From Neurospora tetraspora (taxonomy: Eukaryota > Ascomycota > Sordariomycetes > Sordariales > Sordariaceae), in the NCBI RefSeq assembly GCF_033439725.1, contig NW_026944393.1, positions 62,001 to 126,000 on the forward strand: DNA of 64,000 nt, read 5' to 3'. The notes beneath the pieces were generated by a model. That model was not told the DNA's origin. It did no database searches and saw nothing but the letters and a program-made list of their open reading frames with translations. Positions 1-13,100 of this stretch are shown one piece after another (position 1 is the stretch's first letter; every line of letters starts with the position of its first letter). A program made the translations under genes and the position numbers.

Positions 1-270
1 TATATAAGCGATAACGGGACTTATATACGGTTCGCTAATAGCCAATCCCTTCACTCGCATCCCCTTTACTTGCAAGACAAACCCTGCACGTGCTAGGATC
101 CACCCTGCAACCAGTTTTGGCGTGGCCAATTGAATGGCTTGTATCCCCTGGACCGTGCCATGCCCAGAATCCTCGATGTACCTCATTCCAGCACCTTCGT
201 GAACTATATCCGTGTATGGCACCCAGACCTAGTCTGCCAGCGCCGTCACACTAGTTCGAACCCTATACTC
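1..270 (-). CDS. Possible partial coding fragment at the window edge
   Basis: The first 290 bases have normal composition, unlike the AT-rich DNA that follows. Read on the minus strand, one frame stays open for most of this stretch, with a single stop near its start, and runs off the window edge. It includes a readable segment with GHGTVQGIQAIQLATPKL and VLQVKGMRVKGLAISEPYIS. I do not recognise a family. It could be the tail of a host gene cut by the neighbouring Copia-like fossil, a gene fragment carried by a repeat, or a chance open frame. Sequence left of the window would settle this. Confidence 0.25.
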
Positions 271-289
271 TTCAAGATCGGTAATAAAG

Positions 290-3200
290 TTTAAAATTAG
301 TAAAATGGACTATTTCTATGATTATATAGAGTACGCTACAATAAGTATACTAACTATTTTTTGCCAATCAATCCCTTTTCTAATCCTTTCTCTAATCTAA
401 TTAAGTATTCTACATAATATACCTTTCCCTTAAATATTATAACGTTTAAAACCATTACATTAAATTAAATTAGTAATAATCGAAATTTGGGACGGCTATA
501 ATAGCTAGAAAGATCTTTACGCTCGCTACGTTGGCTATAACTACGTAGATATCCTTTATATCATAAGACCCTTATTTAAAATTATTATAAATTGCCTATT
601 TTATTCTTAAATCCTTTATTTTCAATTCGAAATTATTTTTTTATTATATACCTATTTGCTTGGAAATACTTCTATCCTTTATATAAAGGGTACAAATTTA
701 TATATACCCCTCTCTTCTAGAGTTTTTAATTATTTTTATATTATTAGTTTCTAATAGGTTTTAAAATTAGGACGTTTTAAAACTTGTCGATAATTCTTTA
801 GGATAGTTGAATTAATAAATTCAAGGTCGTATATTAAATTACCTCCTTCTCTTGTAATTTATAATAGAATTTAGGAATATTTATATTTATTGGCCGGTTA
901 TTAATATTCATAATTGTTAACTAGTTAATTATTGAGCTTATTATTAGTGCCGCTTACCGAGGATAATGAATATTCTTTAGTAGCGCTTCCTATTGTCCCG
1001 TTACTTGGCTTTCCGTCCCTTATAATATTTTAAATTATTCTATTATTATTACTTCCGCCCCTCTATTGTCGGTATTTATTATTCTATAAATAAAGCTTCG
1101 TCGGTCGCTAGTACTTTTTCTGTATCCGATATAATCTAGTATAGTACTATCGTTAAAGTTGTTATTACTATAGTTATTATTAGGATTCAAAGAGGCTTCG
1201 AAGGAGTATTTACTAAAGGATTTAGTAACGACTATAATGTATTTCTTTTTGATAGGATCGGTTCCTCTTTATTTAGATTATTAGGATTAATAAATAGTGA
1301 GTTATTAAAAGGCTTATATTCCTCTTTTTTTATCTATAACTGATTAGAATTTAGTATTGTTGTTATTATACTTAATTGACGTTACTACTTCTAACTTCGA
1401 TAGAGTCGCTTTCTATAATACTTTTAGGGTCCCTTATATCCCTGGCCTTCCTAGTATTCGTTTTAGTGTAGTTTGTCTTTCTTCTGGGCCTAGAATTTAT
1501 TGTTTCGGACCTAATAGTATCTCCGTTGGACTTAGAATTTGTAGTTTCGGGCTTAGAAGTATTTTTATCGGGCTTAGGATTTAATTCCTCGGGCCTATTG
1601 CTTGTCTTATCGAGGCTAGTAATAGCGTTAATAGTCTTAAATTTAGTATTTTGGGAAAGGTTGGTAAAGGTATCCTTAGTAGTAATAATTATTTTGGTTT
1701 TAGCGTAAGCATTACGTTTAGGGACGGTATAATTAGGGATAGTTTAGTAATTGTCGGTTTTATACTTATAATACAGTTAATAGTTGGTTATTCTAATACC
1801 TTTTCGAGAGATAGAGCTTTCTCTAGCGGCTTCTAACTATTTCCTCGTATCACTTCTACCGGTTTTAGTCGATTTAGTGTAATCTAAACTTCTTTCTTAT
1901 TTTTAAGTACCTTATCCACCTCCTTAATCGATTAATTAAAGAATACTATAATATAATCTAATATTTGCTCCTTTAATCATTAGCTCTCATTAGGTTTTAG
2001 AAATTTAATTACGTTAGTTTTAATTAATTTTTTATATTCTAGGTCCTAAATATAAAATATCTTCCTATTTAAATTAATATAATTGATTAAATAACTTCGT
2101 TTTAAATATTTAACGAATTTATTTCTCTAAATATATTTCTACTTCTTAATATAGTAATATCTTGTATAATAGTACGTCTTTAAGTATTTAATATTAAGTT
2201 AAGGGTTTAGAATACTTGTAGTTCTATTAAGGATTTCGTATAGGCTAATATATTTATTGTTAATTTTAGTTAGAAGTAAACTTATTATTTTAATTACTAA
2301 GTTTATTATTAAAGGCTATAATTTTATAGGGATATTGTATTCTAATATTGTAGTTTTCGATTTCTCTATTATTGTTCTGCTTGCTCTTTTTGAAATATTA
2401 TTTATTTAGGGAGTATATATTAGTATTTTAATAATTTTAATACCCTCTTAGCGGCCCTATATAACTAATTTGTTATTCTAGTAATCTTTAAATCTAAATT
2501 TAAATTATGTATTATTATTAAGGCCCAATACCTTTACTTTCAACCCTATTTAAAATTTAATCCATCTCCTCCATTCTTTAATCGTAATAAATCCCTTACT
2601 CTTATTCCTTATACTGTTAATCCAATAGAATCTTAATACTATATTTACGATATATATAATATATTTATCCCTTAAGTAGCCGGCTATATTATAATTCTAT
2701 ATATTAACCTTTACGAATTCTAACAGTTTAGTAGCTACCGGGTTCGAAACCTTATAAATAATATTAGTTAATTTACTTTGAAAGTATATATTATAATCTA
2801 TTTTCCTAATATTCACTAATTCTATACTAACGTCTTAATATATTTTAATAACCTACACTCTCCCCATATATATAAGCCTATAATGTATCATTTTGTAATT
2901 AATTGTAACTATTAATACTAATATAGGCGCCTAATTCTAGTATTTCTCGTCGATATCTTTTAGTATTAATATTAGAAGAATAGGTAAATTTGTAACCTAA
3001 TTGTATAAAACCTCTTCCCTTATAAATTTTCCTTTTTTAAATGCAATTTTATTTATTTTCTATCGATTATGTTATGCTACTGTCCAATAAACCTATTATT
3101 ATAATTAAATTAATTAATATTGAAGGAGAAAGTATAATATCTCTAATTTCGACTAATATCCTTTTTCCTAACTTCATAGAAAGATTTAATTCTATTACGC

Positions 3201-5200
3201 CTATATAATATAATCTAATTCTTTCTCCGTTTCCTATTTAATAGGTAATTAACTTTAGTAATAAATATAATTCTATAAATTATTTCATATGATTAAAGAT
3301 ATTAGATCTATATCTAGTATTGTATAATATTATATTTCGTATTATTATTATTACCTTAGGAATTTATTAAATATTAATAAATTTATATTAAATACTATTT
3401 GTTCAAAAATGAGTAGCTAGTTCTAAACCCGTTAGGAATTCTAGTAAAAATCCTCCTCCTCCTAATTATTAAAGGATAGACCTTTAAGGCCAAATAGTAG
3501 GTTGGAGTTGACGGTAATGGTAGGAGGGTTATTAGTATTATTATTATTGCCCGCGATAGTAATAATAGTACCTCTCGTATTTTTAAGCTATACTAGTGCC
3601 TTTTTTTTATTAATTTAGGTATTGGGTGCCTTATCGGATTCGTATTACTAGCAATTAAGGATGCTAGGAATATAATAATAGTTATAGGGAAAACGCTTCA
3701 AACCTTTATAAATCTTGTTATTATACGTATTGTATATAATATATTTATTTCCACCTTTGTTGTTCTCAATCTTGATTTCTTTAGTCTCTTTAGTTTTAAC
3801 CTCTACCTTTATAGCGACTATATTAGTATGATTCTTTTAAGTATTAACTAATATAGATAATTTAGCTAGGAAAAATATAGTTATTAATTTATTCTTATTT
3901 ATATTAGCGGCCTATAGTATAGCTTCGTTGGGAAAAGAACGTTTAATAGTATTAAAGAGGTTAGTAGATTCGATTATGCCGTCGATAATATATTTAATAT
4001 CCTTAATATATTTACGTCAGGCTTACTAACGTATAAAAAAGGCCTCCAAAGTAGCGAAGAATAAGTACTTAATAGTCTAATATTCGTTAAGAATATTATT
4101 AACATTATTAATTATATTAGAAATATTACTCTTAATAAAATCGCATAAATACTTTAGGTCGTTATTATCCTTATCATAACTATTGATAAATAGAATATTT
4201 TAGACCTTCTCGTTATAAATCGTGGAATAAATAATAGCCATTACTTTTATATAATCTATATATTACAAATAAAGGCGTTTTTCGTCCTTATTTTAATTTT
4301 ATTATTAATTTTAAATTCGGGAATACTTATTATAAGATAAAGTTTAAAGCCTTAGGAAGTAAACTCAACCTTTAAAGTACGTACTTAAGCGTTATAGTTA
4401 AATTCGCCCTTTAAAGAAATTAGAGTAGTAGTATTAAAAGATATAGTATTGTAATTTTAGTAGTTTCGAATGAAAATATTATTTAATATAGTTATATTAA
4501 TTGTAATTTTTGATATTATTTTAAAAGAAATCTCGGGGATTATAGTGTAAAAGTAAATGTATTTTAAATTGCCGATAATCTTTATTAACGATGTTATTAT
4601 TTAATAATCTTTTTTTAGGTTTTTAATTTCGTAGTTTCGATATTTTTCTCGCTTAAAAGGTTAATTCGTAAAAGGTATTTATAATTAATTCGTAAAGGGT
4701 ACTCGTAAAAGGTACAATGTATACTCGATATTGTAATAATATAGGGTTTTATTCTCTAATTGATTCGTATTCGGTATTGCTCGTCTCTTATTCTCTAGGT
4801 AATTCGTATTCGGTATTATTCGTCGTTTTTAATACTTATAATAATTGCGCGCAGCGATACAATACGATGCGATCGCGTATAGTAGAAGGTTTATAACCTC
4901 TTCGATTTGTAGGTATAAGAAGTGTATTGATTGTACTAAGTTAAGAGGATAAGAAAAGAAAAAAAAGGTGGAGGGCTAAAATATATAGTGGTGCGGGCTG
5001 ACTGGGCCTACGTAATAGACGATGCTAGTGAATGGCAGAGAGGTGGGACAGACCCTACTACAATAGTATACGAAAGGGATCTGTAGATTAGGTTCGGTCT
5101 CTAAAGGGTAAAAGAGTATTACTATAATATAAATCGTAATAATCCTTCTGTTCCTTATTAAGATTAAAAAATAACCCCTATATAAATACCCTTCGATAAT
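290..5200 (-). mobile_element. Ty1/Copia-like retrotransposon fossil (A)
   Basis: On the minus strand, the region at about 300-900 resembles a Copia reverse transcriptase. About 1,000-1,850 resembles the low-complexity linker between integrase and reverse transcriptase. About 3,500-4,300 resembles the end of a gag polyprotein. The order gag, pol from high to low coordinates fits one minus-strand element. It is thoroughly broken by RIP-type decay, with many tens of disruptions, and looks old. Its LTRs could not be delimited. A promoter-like TATA stretch near 5,190 and short direct repeats near 4,740-4,830 may belong to the upstream LTR. Whether it continues past the window start is unknown. 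Confidence 0.6.
4735..4835. repeat. Short imperfect direct repeats
   Basis: The phrase 'attcgtattcggtatt' occurs twice about 60 bases apart, each followed by a 'cgtc' motif. Similar 'aattcgtaaa(a/g)ggta' phrases lie just before it, near 4,667-4,710. The stretch sits upstream of the gag remains of the minus-strand Copia-like fossil, so it may be part of that element's LTR or leader. No second LTR copy was found to prove this. Confidence 0.4.
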
Positions 5201-5354
5201 GTAAATAGAATTTATTTTCCACGTCGATATTTTTATAAGGTGTACCCAATTTGTAATATGTACAATATTTAGTGCCGATATACTTATTCGTAATACTTCG
5301 AAGGATTTTATATATTAAATAGAAGAAATAGTCGATATTTGGGTCTTAGTTATC

Positions 5355-5489
5355 GTTATTATTAAAATCGTAATTATTATTATAATTATTATTATTATTG
5401 TAATTATTAAAAAAATTATTATTATTATTGTAATTATTAAAGAAATTATTATTATTATTTTGATTATTGAGATCTTTATTATTATTGAA
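5355..5489. repeat. (ATT)n-rich microsatellite
   Basis: This is a run of ATT/TTA trinucleotides with regular interruptions 'gtaattattaaa(a/g)aaattatt', so a higher-order unit of about 45 bases is visible and repeated roughly twice. It abuts the GC-balanced island that begins near 5,490. A related ATT-rich stretch resumes on the far side of that island at about 6,445. Confidence 0.75.
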
Positions 5490-6448
5490 GCGCCCATGCC
5501 TTCACGAGATTCGATGTCCGGGGCCCAAAAAGTGTCATGGTTCTCCACACCAGAGGTCGTGGGTCCATGGGCCCCACATCGAAGCGCGGAAGGCGCGGCG
5601 ATTCTATCTATTACAGTCCAAAATACAAAAAAATACCCGTCTTAGCAGACCCAAAAATGAAATTCTAACGCCAAGCAGGACACGGTCTCGATAGCAACGC
5701 AGACTATGCTGTATTTCGAGACCTTCGGATTAACATAGCTCAATAGAAATTGGATGCATCAAAATGAAAAAAATGTCATTAGATAGAGGAAATTCGGCCG
5801 ATTCTCCTATATCTTTCTCTAAGAGATACAGCGTAAAATGAGGTTGGAGGCGGTGTTGCAGTCCGATTCTAAGATGCGACCGCGGTTTACGTGAGGGATT
5901 GAAAGCACGGGAAATCATCCACGAAATGACCTTGCAGTTGATATTTCTTCTCAACCATTGAGTGCACCGAAGTGCAAATAGGTGCAAAAGTTTCGCCTTG
6001 AAATCCTGATCATTTTCGTATCTCTGGCTATTGGTATAGTCCAATGGTTGTTGAGAAATAGGGCTTTTTGGTGGTTTTGGTCATCCATTCCCGAATGCGA
6101 CCGTCGTTCCAAATGACCAAGTCCCTCAATAACCAAATCCCCAAATGACCAAGTCCCCAAAATGACCAAGTCCTCCAAAATGGCCAAGTCCTTTAGAGAG
6201 AACAACGGAGGGATTGGGAACATTGGAGACCTTGAGAGCATTGGGAGGCATTGAGAGCTTTAGAGGCATTGGGAGCATTGGGAGCATTGGGAGCATTGGG
6301 AGCATTGGGAGCATTGGGAGCAATGAGCTTCCGTGAGGCCGGGAGTGGTGGCCGGGAAAAGTGGACCTCCCGGAGCAATGTAGATTCATGGCCGCTTCAC
6401 TGTCTCACCTGGGATTTGGCTCTGTCCTAAGGGAAGACTATTTTTTTT
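5490..6448. repeat. Non-RIPped island with minisatellites, flanked by 27-bp direct repeats
   Basis: A stretch of normal base composition of about 960 bp interrupts the AT-rich block. It is flanked by imperfect 27-base direct repeats at 5,463-5,489 and 6,449-6,475 (23 of 27 positions agree). Inside it are two minisatellites: about five degenerate copies of a 'aaatgaccaagtcccc'-type unit at about 6,110-6,190, and six copies of the 9-base unit 'gggagcatt' at about 6,266-6,321. A short imperfect inverted repeat is visible at 5,940-5,962 and 6,041-6,059. The minus strand is open through the 9-mer array (a repeated Leu-Pro-Met tripeptide), but this looks like a by-product of the repeat and not a gene. 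Confidence 0.6.
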
Positions 6449-9343
6449 ATTATTAAGATCGTTATTATTATTAATGTTAGCATTTCGTCTTTCCTAATTT
6501 GCGAGAGAGGGGGCGACGGATATTTCTTAATTATTACAACGACAACGGCGATAATTACGTTGAATTTAGGTAATTTCGCGACGTACCTAAGTAGTCTATG
6601 GAGAGTCCTATATATAAAGGTTAGTTATATCTATATTAATTATTTGAATAAAAGATATATTTGTAAATTCTTTCTTCCGGGGAAGAATAGGGTAATAGAA
6701 CGTATTATACGTTTTCGGTCCTAATTCTACCTATTAAGGTCGATAATCCTTCGAGGCGTTTGTTATACGGATGGTTGTACGGGTTATTATTTTACGGGAG
6801 CCAGTATTAGAGGACGATAGAAGTAATTTAGAAGTATAGGCGGTAGTACTATAGGGGTAATTATAGGTTGGAATAGCTCTGGTATTCGTTCGGGTAATTT
6901 ACTGAAATTTTTATCGAAATTCTTTTTACGGCGTGGAGGTTAAATTGTAAGAGGTTGAATTGTAGGTTAAGGCCGAGGTAGTAAAGGCTTTAATTAGGGA
7001 GGGCCTACCTAATACTATTATACCGGTAGCCTCTATATTAGTCGTTCGGGAGGGGAGAGTTCGTTTATATCTCTCTTTTTACAATATATAGCCTATATTA
7101 TTACTAATATTAGTTATTTAATAGGGTTAATTAACCGATATTACTTAAATCGTACCCGCAACCCCCTTCGGTTCGGATTATAATATTATCTATAATAGGT
7201 ATTCTATTTACCTATAAATAGTAAGACGATATAGTATATTAGGATTCTATTAGTAGGATTTTTATATCTTTAAGAATTTAGTATTAAATAGATAATACCG
7301 GTTGGTTGGTAAAGGGAATGCTAGATGGGGATAATAGGGATGATAGATATCTTTACTTTAGCTATCCGATCGCGGTAATTTTGATAGCTTTATATTAGCT
7401 TATTAGGATTTCGCTTATTAGCAAATTCGGGAATAAGTTTATTTTGGTAATATATTTCATAATATTTGGCAGGTATATTTATGACGAAGGAAAGAAATGG
7501 AAAGAACCCCTAGAACGAAAAGAAACCTCTAGAATAAAAAAGGAAAACCCTTAGAATGAAAAAGGAAAACCCCCTATACGGTTGTATAGTCGTACGGTCG
7601 TACTTGGAGACGATATTAGAAAGGCCGGTATACGGGGAGGAGGGGAGGAGGGGAGAAGGGGAGAACCAATTGATTTTAATTTGAGAGATGGGCGAGAGAG
7701 TTGTTAGTAAGAAAAGAAGAGTAGAGGGGAGAGTTTAAGATTCGAGGGAAACGGGGGGAGGCGAAATTTTTATACCCGGCGCGGGTTAGTTTACCGGTTG
7801 CTTGCCGGCTATTAGGAGAGATAGTTGGTGATGCGCGTTTGTTGTTGTTGCGATTGCTTATTTGGCGGTGAGGTAGGTATTGAAATAGAATTGCGATGAT
7901 GGGAGTGAGGTGGAAGGTTGAGGTTAAAGTTGAGGTTGAAGTTAATAGTGAGGTTGAATAGTAGGGAGGGGAATGGGTGGCTAGTGCGGGTGCTAGTTGT
8001 TTGCTAGATTGATTTGGGCTGTTAGTCGATTGCTAGACCGATTTGCTAGCCGTTTATATTTAGAAATGGAAAGACTTGGTGCATTTTGGCGTAGATTGTC
8101 GAAAATATTATCCGCGAAATAACTAATTAAAAATGGGCTTGGTAGACGCCCTAATTAGTTGTAGGGGTGTATATTCGAATTGATTCATAGGAAGTCTAAG
8201 AACTTTGAGTGTAAACTTTAATATAGACGAACCGTCCCTCAACTCCGCTTCGGTAGATGTGGGTCAATGAACCCCTAGACTGTGAAAGCTATCTACCTCT
8301 GTATAGTTGAAGCACGCTTCAATAGTACACTACCAACTAACTTCGACGAACATTAATTACGTTTTAATGTATAATATACCGAATAGGACTTTAACTAAAG
8401 ATTTAACATTATCCCTTTCGACGAACAATTTATCGATAAAGACCTTATTAATATTTAGGTAGATAAATAATAACCGATTATTACCGAAATTCCCACACCC
8501 GCCGAAGGCTATATTATAAATATATTTACCTTAATCTACTACTATTACAATTAGTACGCGGAACTTCCCACTTTTTAATTAACTTTAGATTTGTACGCCT
8601 ATACTAATCGTATATTTCGTAAATAATATATAATATTACTATAAATGTTAAATATATTATAGGAATAAAATAGTATTTTAATCCTAGCTATTTAATAATT
8701 ATTAAAATAAATTAAAACCCTTAAAAGGAAAATCAAAAAAAGAATACCCTTATTAAACATATAAGTTACCCAAATTCTATTATAAATAGCTAAAATAAAG
8801 ACCGATTCGGCCAATCGCAAGCGTGAACAAGCTAAGCAACAACGTTAGGAAGTTATAGGATCTAACTTTACTACGATGACCGAAGAATTCGATGACCCGG
8901 ATATAATTATAGTACTACTATATTTTATAGACTTAAAGTTGTTATTCTAAGCCTTCTTAAATTCCGATATAGCCGCCAAAATGTATAAAGGTATAGTATA
9001 TTTAATCAATAACCCGATAGAATTATACTATACCCTATATTAATCAAGCTTAATACGTACGATATCTAGGGAATATATGCATTTTATTAGCAATAATCGA
9101 ACCAATTTAAAAGATACTAGCAAGGCTATCTTTCCTTCGGATTTTATATATTTCTATTATTTTAACGACGTCTATAACTATAATTACCCATATTGATTCC
9201 TAAAAGGCTATCCAAATTATATACTATATATTAGCCGCGTTAAAGCCGTTAGAAAGAATTATACTAACGATTTCGTAGATTATATAAGCGAGATTACCCT
9301 TATTGTATAAGAATATCTAATAATCGAAGATATTAATAACGAA
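6449..9343. repeat. Unassigned RIP-decayed repeat DNA
   Basis: This is AT-rich, stop-filled sequence with no recognisable protein domain. The sub-region at 7,000-8,160 is somewhat less AT-rich. It contains a short tandem array of 'cc(c/t)tagaa(c/t)gaaaa' units at about 7,505-7,570 and a stretch of 'gaggttgaagtt'-type repeats near 7,910-7,960. The part at about 8,800-9,340 has long partly open plus-strand readings that suggest former coding DNA. This continues on the other side of the inserted terminal-repeat element, so 8.2-11.4 kb was probably one older element. I cannot name its family. Confidence 0.5.
9336..9343 (+). repeat. 8-bp target site duplication, left copy
   Basis: The octamer 'ataacgaa' directly precedes the left terminal inverted repeat and recurs exactly at 10,156-10,163 after the right one. 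The ninth base differs on the two sides, so the duplication is 8 bp. Confidence 0.85.
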
Positions 9344-9406
9344 GGCATTTAATCTGAGGGCGCCGGGTCGTCTTACGGGGGCACCCAACCTTATCGGGGC
9401 ACCCAT
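9344..9406 (+). repeat. Left terminal inverted repeat
   Basis: This arm is nearly complementary to 10,090-10,155. The differences are a few substitutions plus one or two single-base gaps. The strongest shared stretch is 'tcgtcttacggggg' followed by 'acccaaccttat'. Confidence 0.85.
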
Positions 9407-10089
9407 ATTTCAATCCTTGGCAGGTATGTTAGACGTAAAATAGCACTTACATAGTAAATTCCATGGTGTTACACGTACATAGAAAGAATTACAGCAATAT
9501 CTAGTAATATAATTTTGTATAGAGATTTATATGGCATACAATGTTTTCAATATGGGATAGTCTATAGCATTCATCTATATATTTCGAATAATTATACTAC
9601 TAGTTATAGGGAGTCAAGTAATTTCGTGATACTTTATATAGTGTTTTAGCTAGAGGCTTCCCTAACCTTCTAACTGGGCTTACTTATACGGCCACTTCGT
9701 ATAACCTACGTCGCTATTAGTATCCTCGATGTAGGTAAGGTCGATAGGCGCATCTAGATCCCATGGCGGCATCTTGAATCGTATGCGCGATGCGTAGTGT
9801 TTTGAGGCTTCAGGAAGTTAGTAAATGGTTGTGGTGATTGATGCGATAAATATTTACGTACGTGCGATTGATTCTAGCCTATTCTGGTAATTAAAGGTAG
9901 TTTGGTTGTAAAGAGGTTATAAAGGTTGAAAGGTATAGGCACACAGAAGTTTAAAATTACCAAGTCTGAAGATAGGGGTCCACTAGGCGACTGGGCTTGG
10001 CACTGTCTTACATAGAAAGGGTACTGTACGATTACTATCTAACTGTATTAAAGGGTTGAAAAAAATAATGTACACGTTAAACCCTAACC

Positions 10090-10155
10090 CGATGGGTGCC
10101 CCCATAAGGTTGGGTACCCCCGTAAGACGACACGGGTGCCCCCCGATTAAATGCC
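10090..10155 (-). repeat. Right terminal inverted repeat
   Basis: This is the reverse complement of the left arm. Just inside it lies 'aaccctaaccc', which equals a single copy of the usual fungal telomere repeat. One copy is most simply a coincidence. Confidence 0.85.
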
Positions 10156-13100
10156 ATAACGAATTCCCTAGTATTAGCTTTAGTATATAAATTAATAAAA
10201 ACTTTAAAAATGACGAATTAGTATTAGGCTTAAAATAAGAATATTAAATTCCCTAGTACCTTACCGATAGCTTTACCCCGGTATAAGTGGATTTTTTCGA
10301 TGGCGATATATTGAATAAGCCGAGTCCCCTAATTAATACTTTAAAGAAGAAGAATAATAATAAAACGAAAAAGAAGCTTAGAAAGCTTTTTCGAAAATAT
10401 AACACCAGACCCGAAAACCCGAGAAAAAAGGGGTATTATTTAGTTAGACGTGCCTTGTAGAAGACCCGGGTACTTAAGAACGCTACAGGGAGAGACCGGG
10501 AAATGGGGCCCGATAACGATAATAACCCTAATATCCCCGATAGAAAGATTATTCCTTTAGTATTAATACTACGCCTTCGTACCCAATTTGAATTTAAAAC
10601 TTATAATCGTAAAGTCTTCGAATAATATTAGGATAGGGTAAACAATCTCATATTGGATATTCTAAGCTATCTAGTAATTACTTTTATCGATAACTTTCGC
10701 ATTTAATACAATACTCGTCGATCCGTTATCGGGATATATTAATCACTAGCTAACCTACCATTAGGAAATCGTTCCAAGAATACTAATATTTTCCCTATAG
10801 TACTTAAGCCTTATATATTTAACTTCGAGGCCGTTATTAATATAATACGGTGCTTAATACTAATAAACTAGGGGGTTATAATAATTATTAAAAGCAAACG
10901 CATAATTATATTAACATTTATTATATATTATACTAATAATATACTATGATAAAATGAGAACTTTAATACTACTAGGTCTATAGGTTTTAAATTCTATTAT
11001 TTTTACTTTATTGGGCCAAATTATATTATTAATAAATAGGACGTTATTAAAACTAGATACTGGACATTAACCGCTTCTATTATTAATATTTTTTTTAAAT
11101 AAAATACGAAATTAATAAAAATTTCCGGAAAAGGGGGGATAAAAAATTTACTAAACCTAATAAGGTATTAATAGAATACGGCCAACCTTATTCGACTTTA
11201 TACCGGGGTTAAATATCATTATAGGAAGACACATGGCTATGGGGAGACCCAACTTGGCCGCAGAATATCGAACAACTCCATGACGAGCTCGAAACCGTAG
11301 AAGGGGCGGAGCGAATTCTTCGCTGGGCCTTGCGATTAGGTCGACTATAGGAGTATAAGCTGGTAGTAAAGATAAAATAAGTAAAGGAAGCGGAGGAGCT
11401 ACTAGGGAGCTTAAATTAATCTTTAATTTTAGGGCGCGGGAGTATATTTATAATACCCTTAAATTAACTACCCGGATGCGAAGAGATTTAACGAAGGCGC
11501 TAATACAATATTAAAACTACGCCGATAAGTTACCGACTAAGATTAATTTCGACTATTAAAAACTATACGATAACTATAACTAAGGAACATTATAAAACCG
11601 AAACGAAATTAAATCGCCGACGTAAAGGGAGCGACCGTTATTTACTAATTATTTAGGGACGGGGCTATTATAAATATCGTAAGAATCCGATTCGGGGTCG
11701 GGGTCGTTCTTATAGTTACCCTTAGACTTATAATTATCCTCTTCGATATTATTATCTTTAATAACATTATTTTCGAAACGAACCCGCTTCGGCAGACCTT
11801 TACTCCCAATATACCCGCTTCTAATAGCCGGAATAAGATTAAAAGTATAATTATTAGGCGATAATTTAAAAATTTTAGAATAGGTAGTGTAAATTATAGC
11901 TTCGGTATTAATAATTTAATAAAGAATTAGCAAAAGAATTAACATAGAAATTATACAGGGTATTTATATAATTAGAAAAATATTCGAAATTAATTTTAGT
12001 ACGGCGAATAGCGGTAATACCCTCTTCGATAACGCCGACGCAATCCGATACATTGTTAGTATAATCTTTAACGACCGAATTAAAATTATCAATTTTATTA
12101 AGGACGGCTTTAAGGGCTTTACCAGCCTTATTAACGGAAATACACAATAAGGTAATATTATTACAAATAATAGCGAAGTCCGAAATATTACCGGGGGCGG
12201 CGCTACCGTTATTTATCTTCTTTTTTAGGGGAGGGGTAAATATTAAAAGACGGGACTATAGTAAGGGCGTTACTATCGCTGCTAAATTTATTATTATTAT
12301 TTTAAAGGGTAATAATTACGTCCTAAGCGGTAAAAGCGGCTTATAAATTACTAATAAAGGTTTAATATTCGAGAGATTAAAGGTCGAAGTTGGTATTACG
12401 GAAGGCTTTAGTAATTTAAACGAAATTACGAGTGGGCTTAAAACGACACCCCTTTAAGTACTTTTTAGGCTTTTTACCTAATTTGTATTTATAATAAAGG
12501 TTTTTAATTTTAATTCATTTAAAAGTTAAGCATAGTAACGAAGAGGAATAAGGGAAAAGTTTATAAAGATTCGAAAAATAGTGGGTAATATTAAAGCTAC
12601 TATAAAAATATTTATAAGAAAGAATAATACGAGAAATTATACGGTATAAACTATAAATATACAAAATATATTAAATATTATTATTAAGGATTTAATAGTA
12701 AGTTATACAAATAATATTCTTCTCTTACTCCTTCGCCTTCTATTTATGTTAGAATTTCTAGCGAAAGATTTGAATAATCTTTTTAAATATAACGCCGTAA
12801 CGAAGAATATTAAAAAAACGTAATAATAGGAATAGCGGCCTTAAGGTCCTTAGAGTCTTTAGGATTTTTGGCCGGCTTATTCTTATTAGGCTTATTAAAT
12901 TTACTTGGGGCTTTAATTTGAATTTTATTAAAAGGAATTATAATAGCGCCGGGTCAGAGCTGAAGAAGAAATATAAGTAGCGTAATAGCGGAATAGGGAT
13001 AGTAAATTAGGGGGTAAGTAGAATAGGGAATATAAGAAGGAAAAAGAAGAAAGAAGGAAAGGAGTAAGGGAAAGATTACTTTATTAATTGGAGGGTAGGT

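Larger units (their letters stand above)
9344..10155. mobile_element. Non-autonomous DNA transposon with about 63-bp terminal inverted repeats
   Basis: The element begins 'ggcatttaatc' and ends with its reverse complement 'gattaaatgcc'. The inverted similarity extends about 63 bases inward on each side (about 9,344-9,406 and 10,090-10,155), including a shared 'tcgtcttacggggg' core and a 'gggcaccca'-type motif that recurs within each arm. It is flanked by an exact 8-bp duplication. The 812-bp body has no open frame of useful length, so it would depend on a transposase encoded elsewhere. An 8-bp duplication fits hAT and also Merlin-like elements; inverted repeats this long are less usual for hAT. 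Its composition is more normal than the flanking DNA, so it probably inserted after the host element had been RIPped. Confidence 0.85.

Noticed and set aside
6126-6389. A minus-strand open frame with repeated Leu-Pro-Met
   Set aside because: The repeat is the direct translation of the 9-base minisatellite, whose length is a multiple of three. There is no other sign of coding.
10085-10100. 'aaccctaaccc' as a possible internal telomere repeat
   Set aside because: It is a single copy inside the right end of the inserted transposon, so it is not evidence of a telomere or a fusion point.
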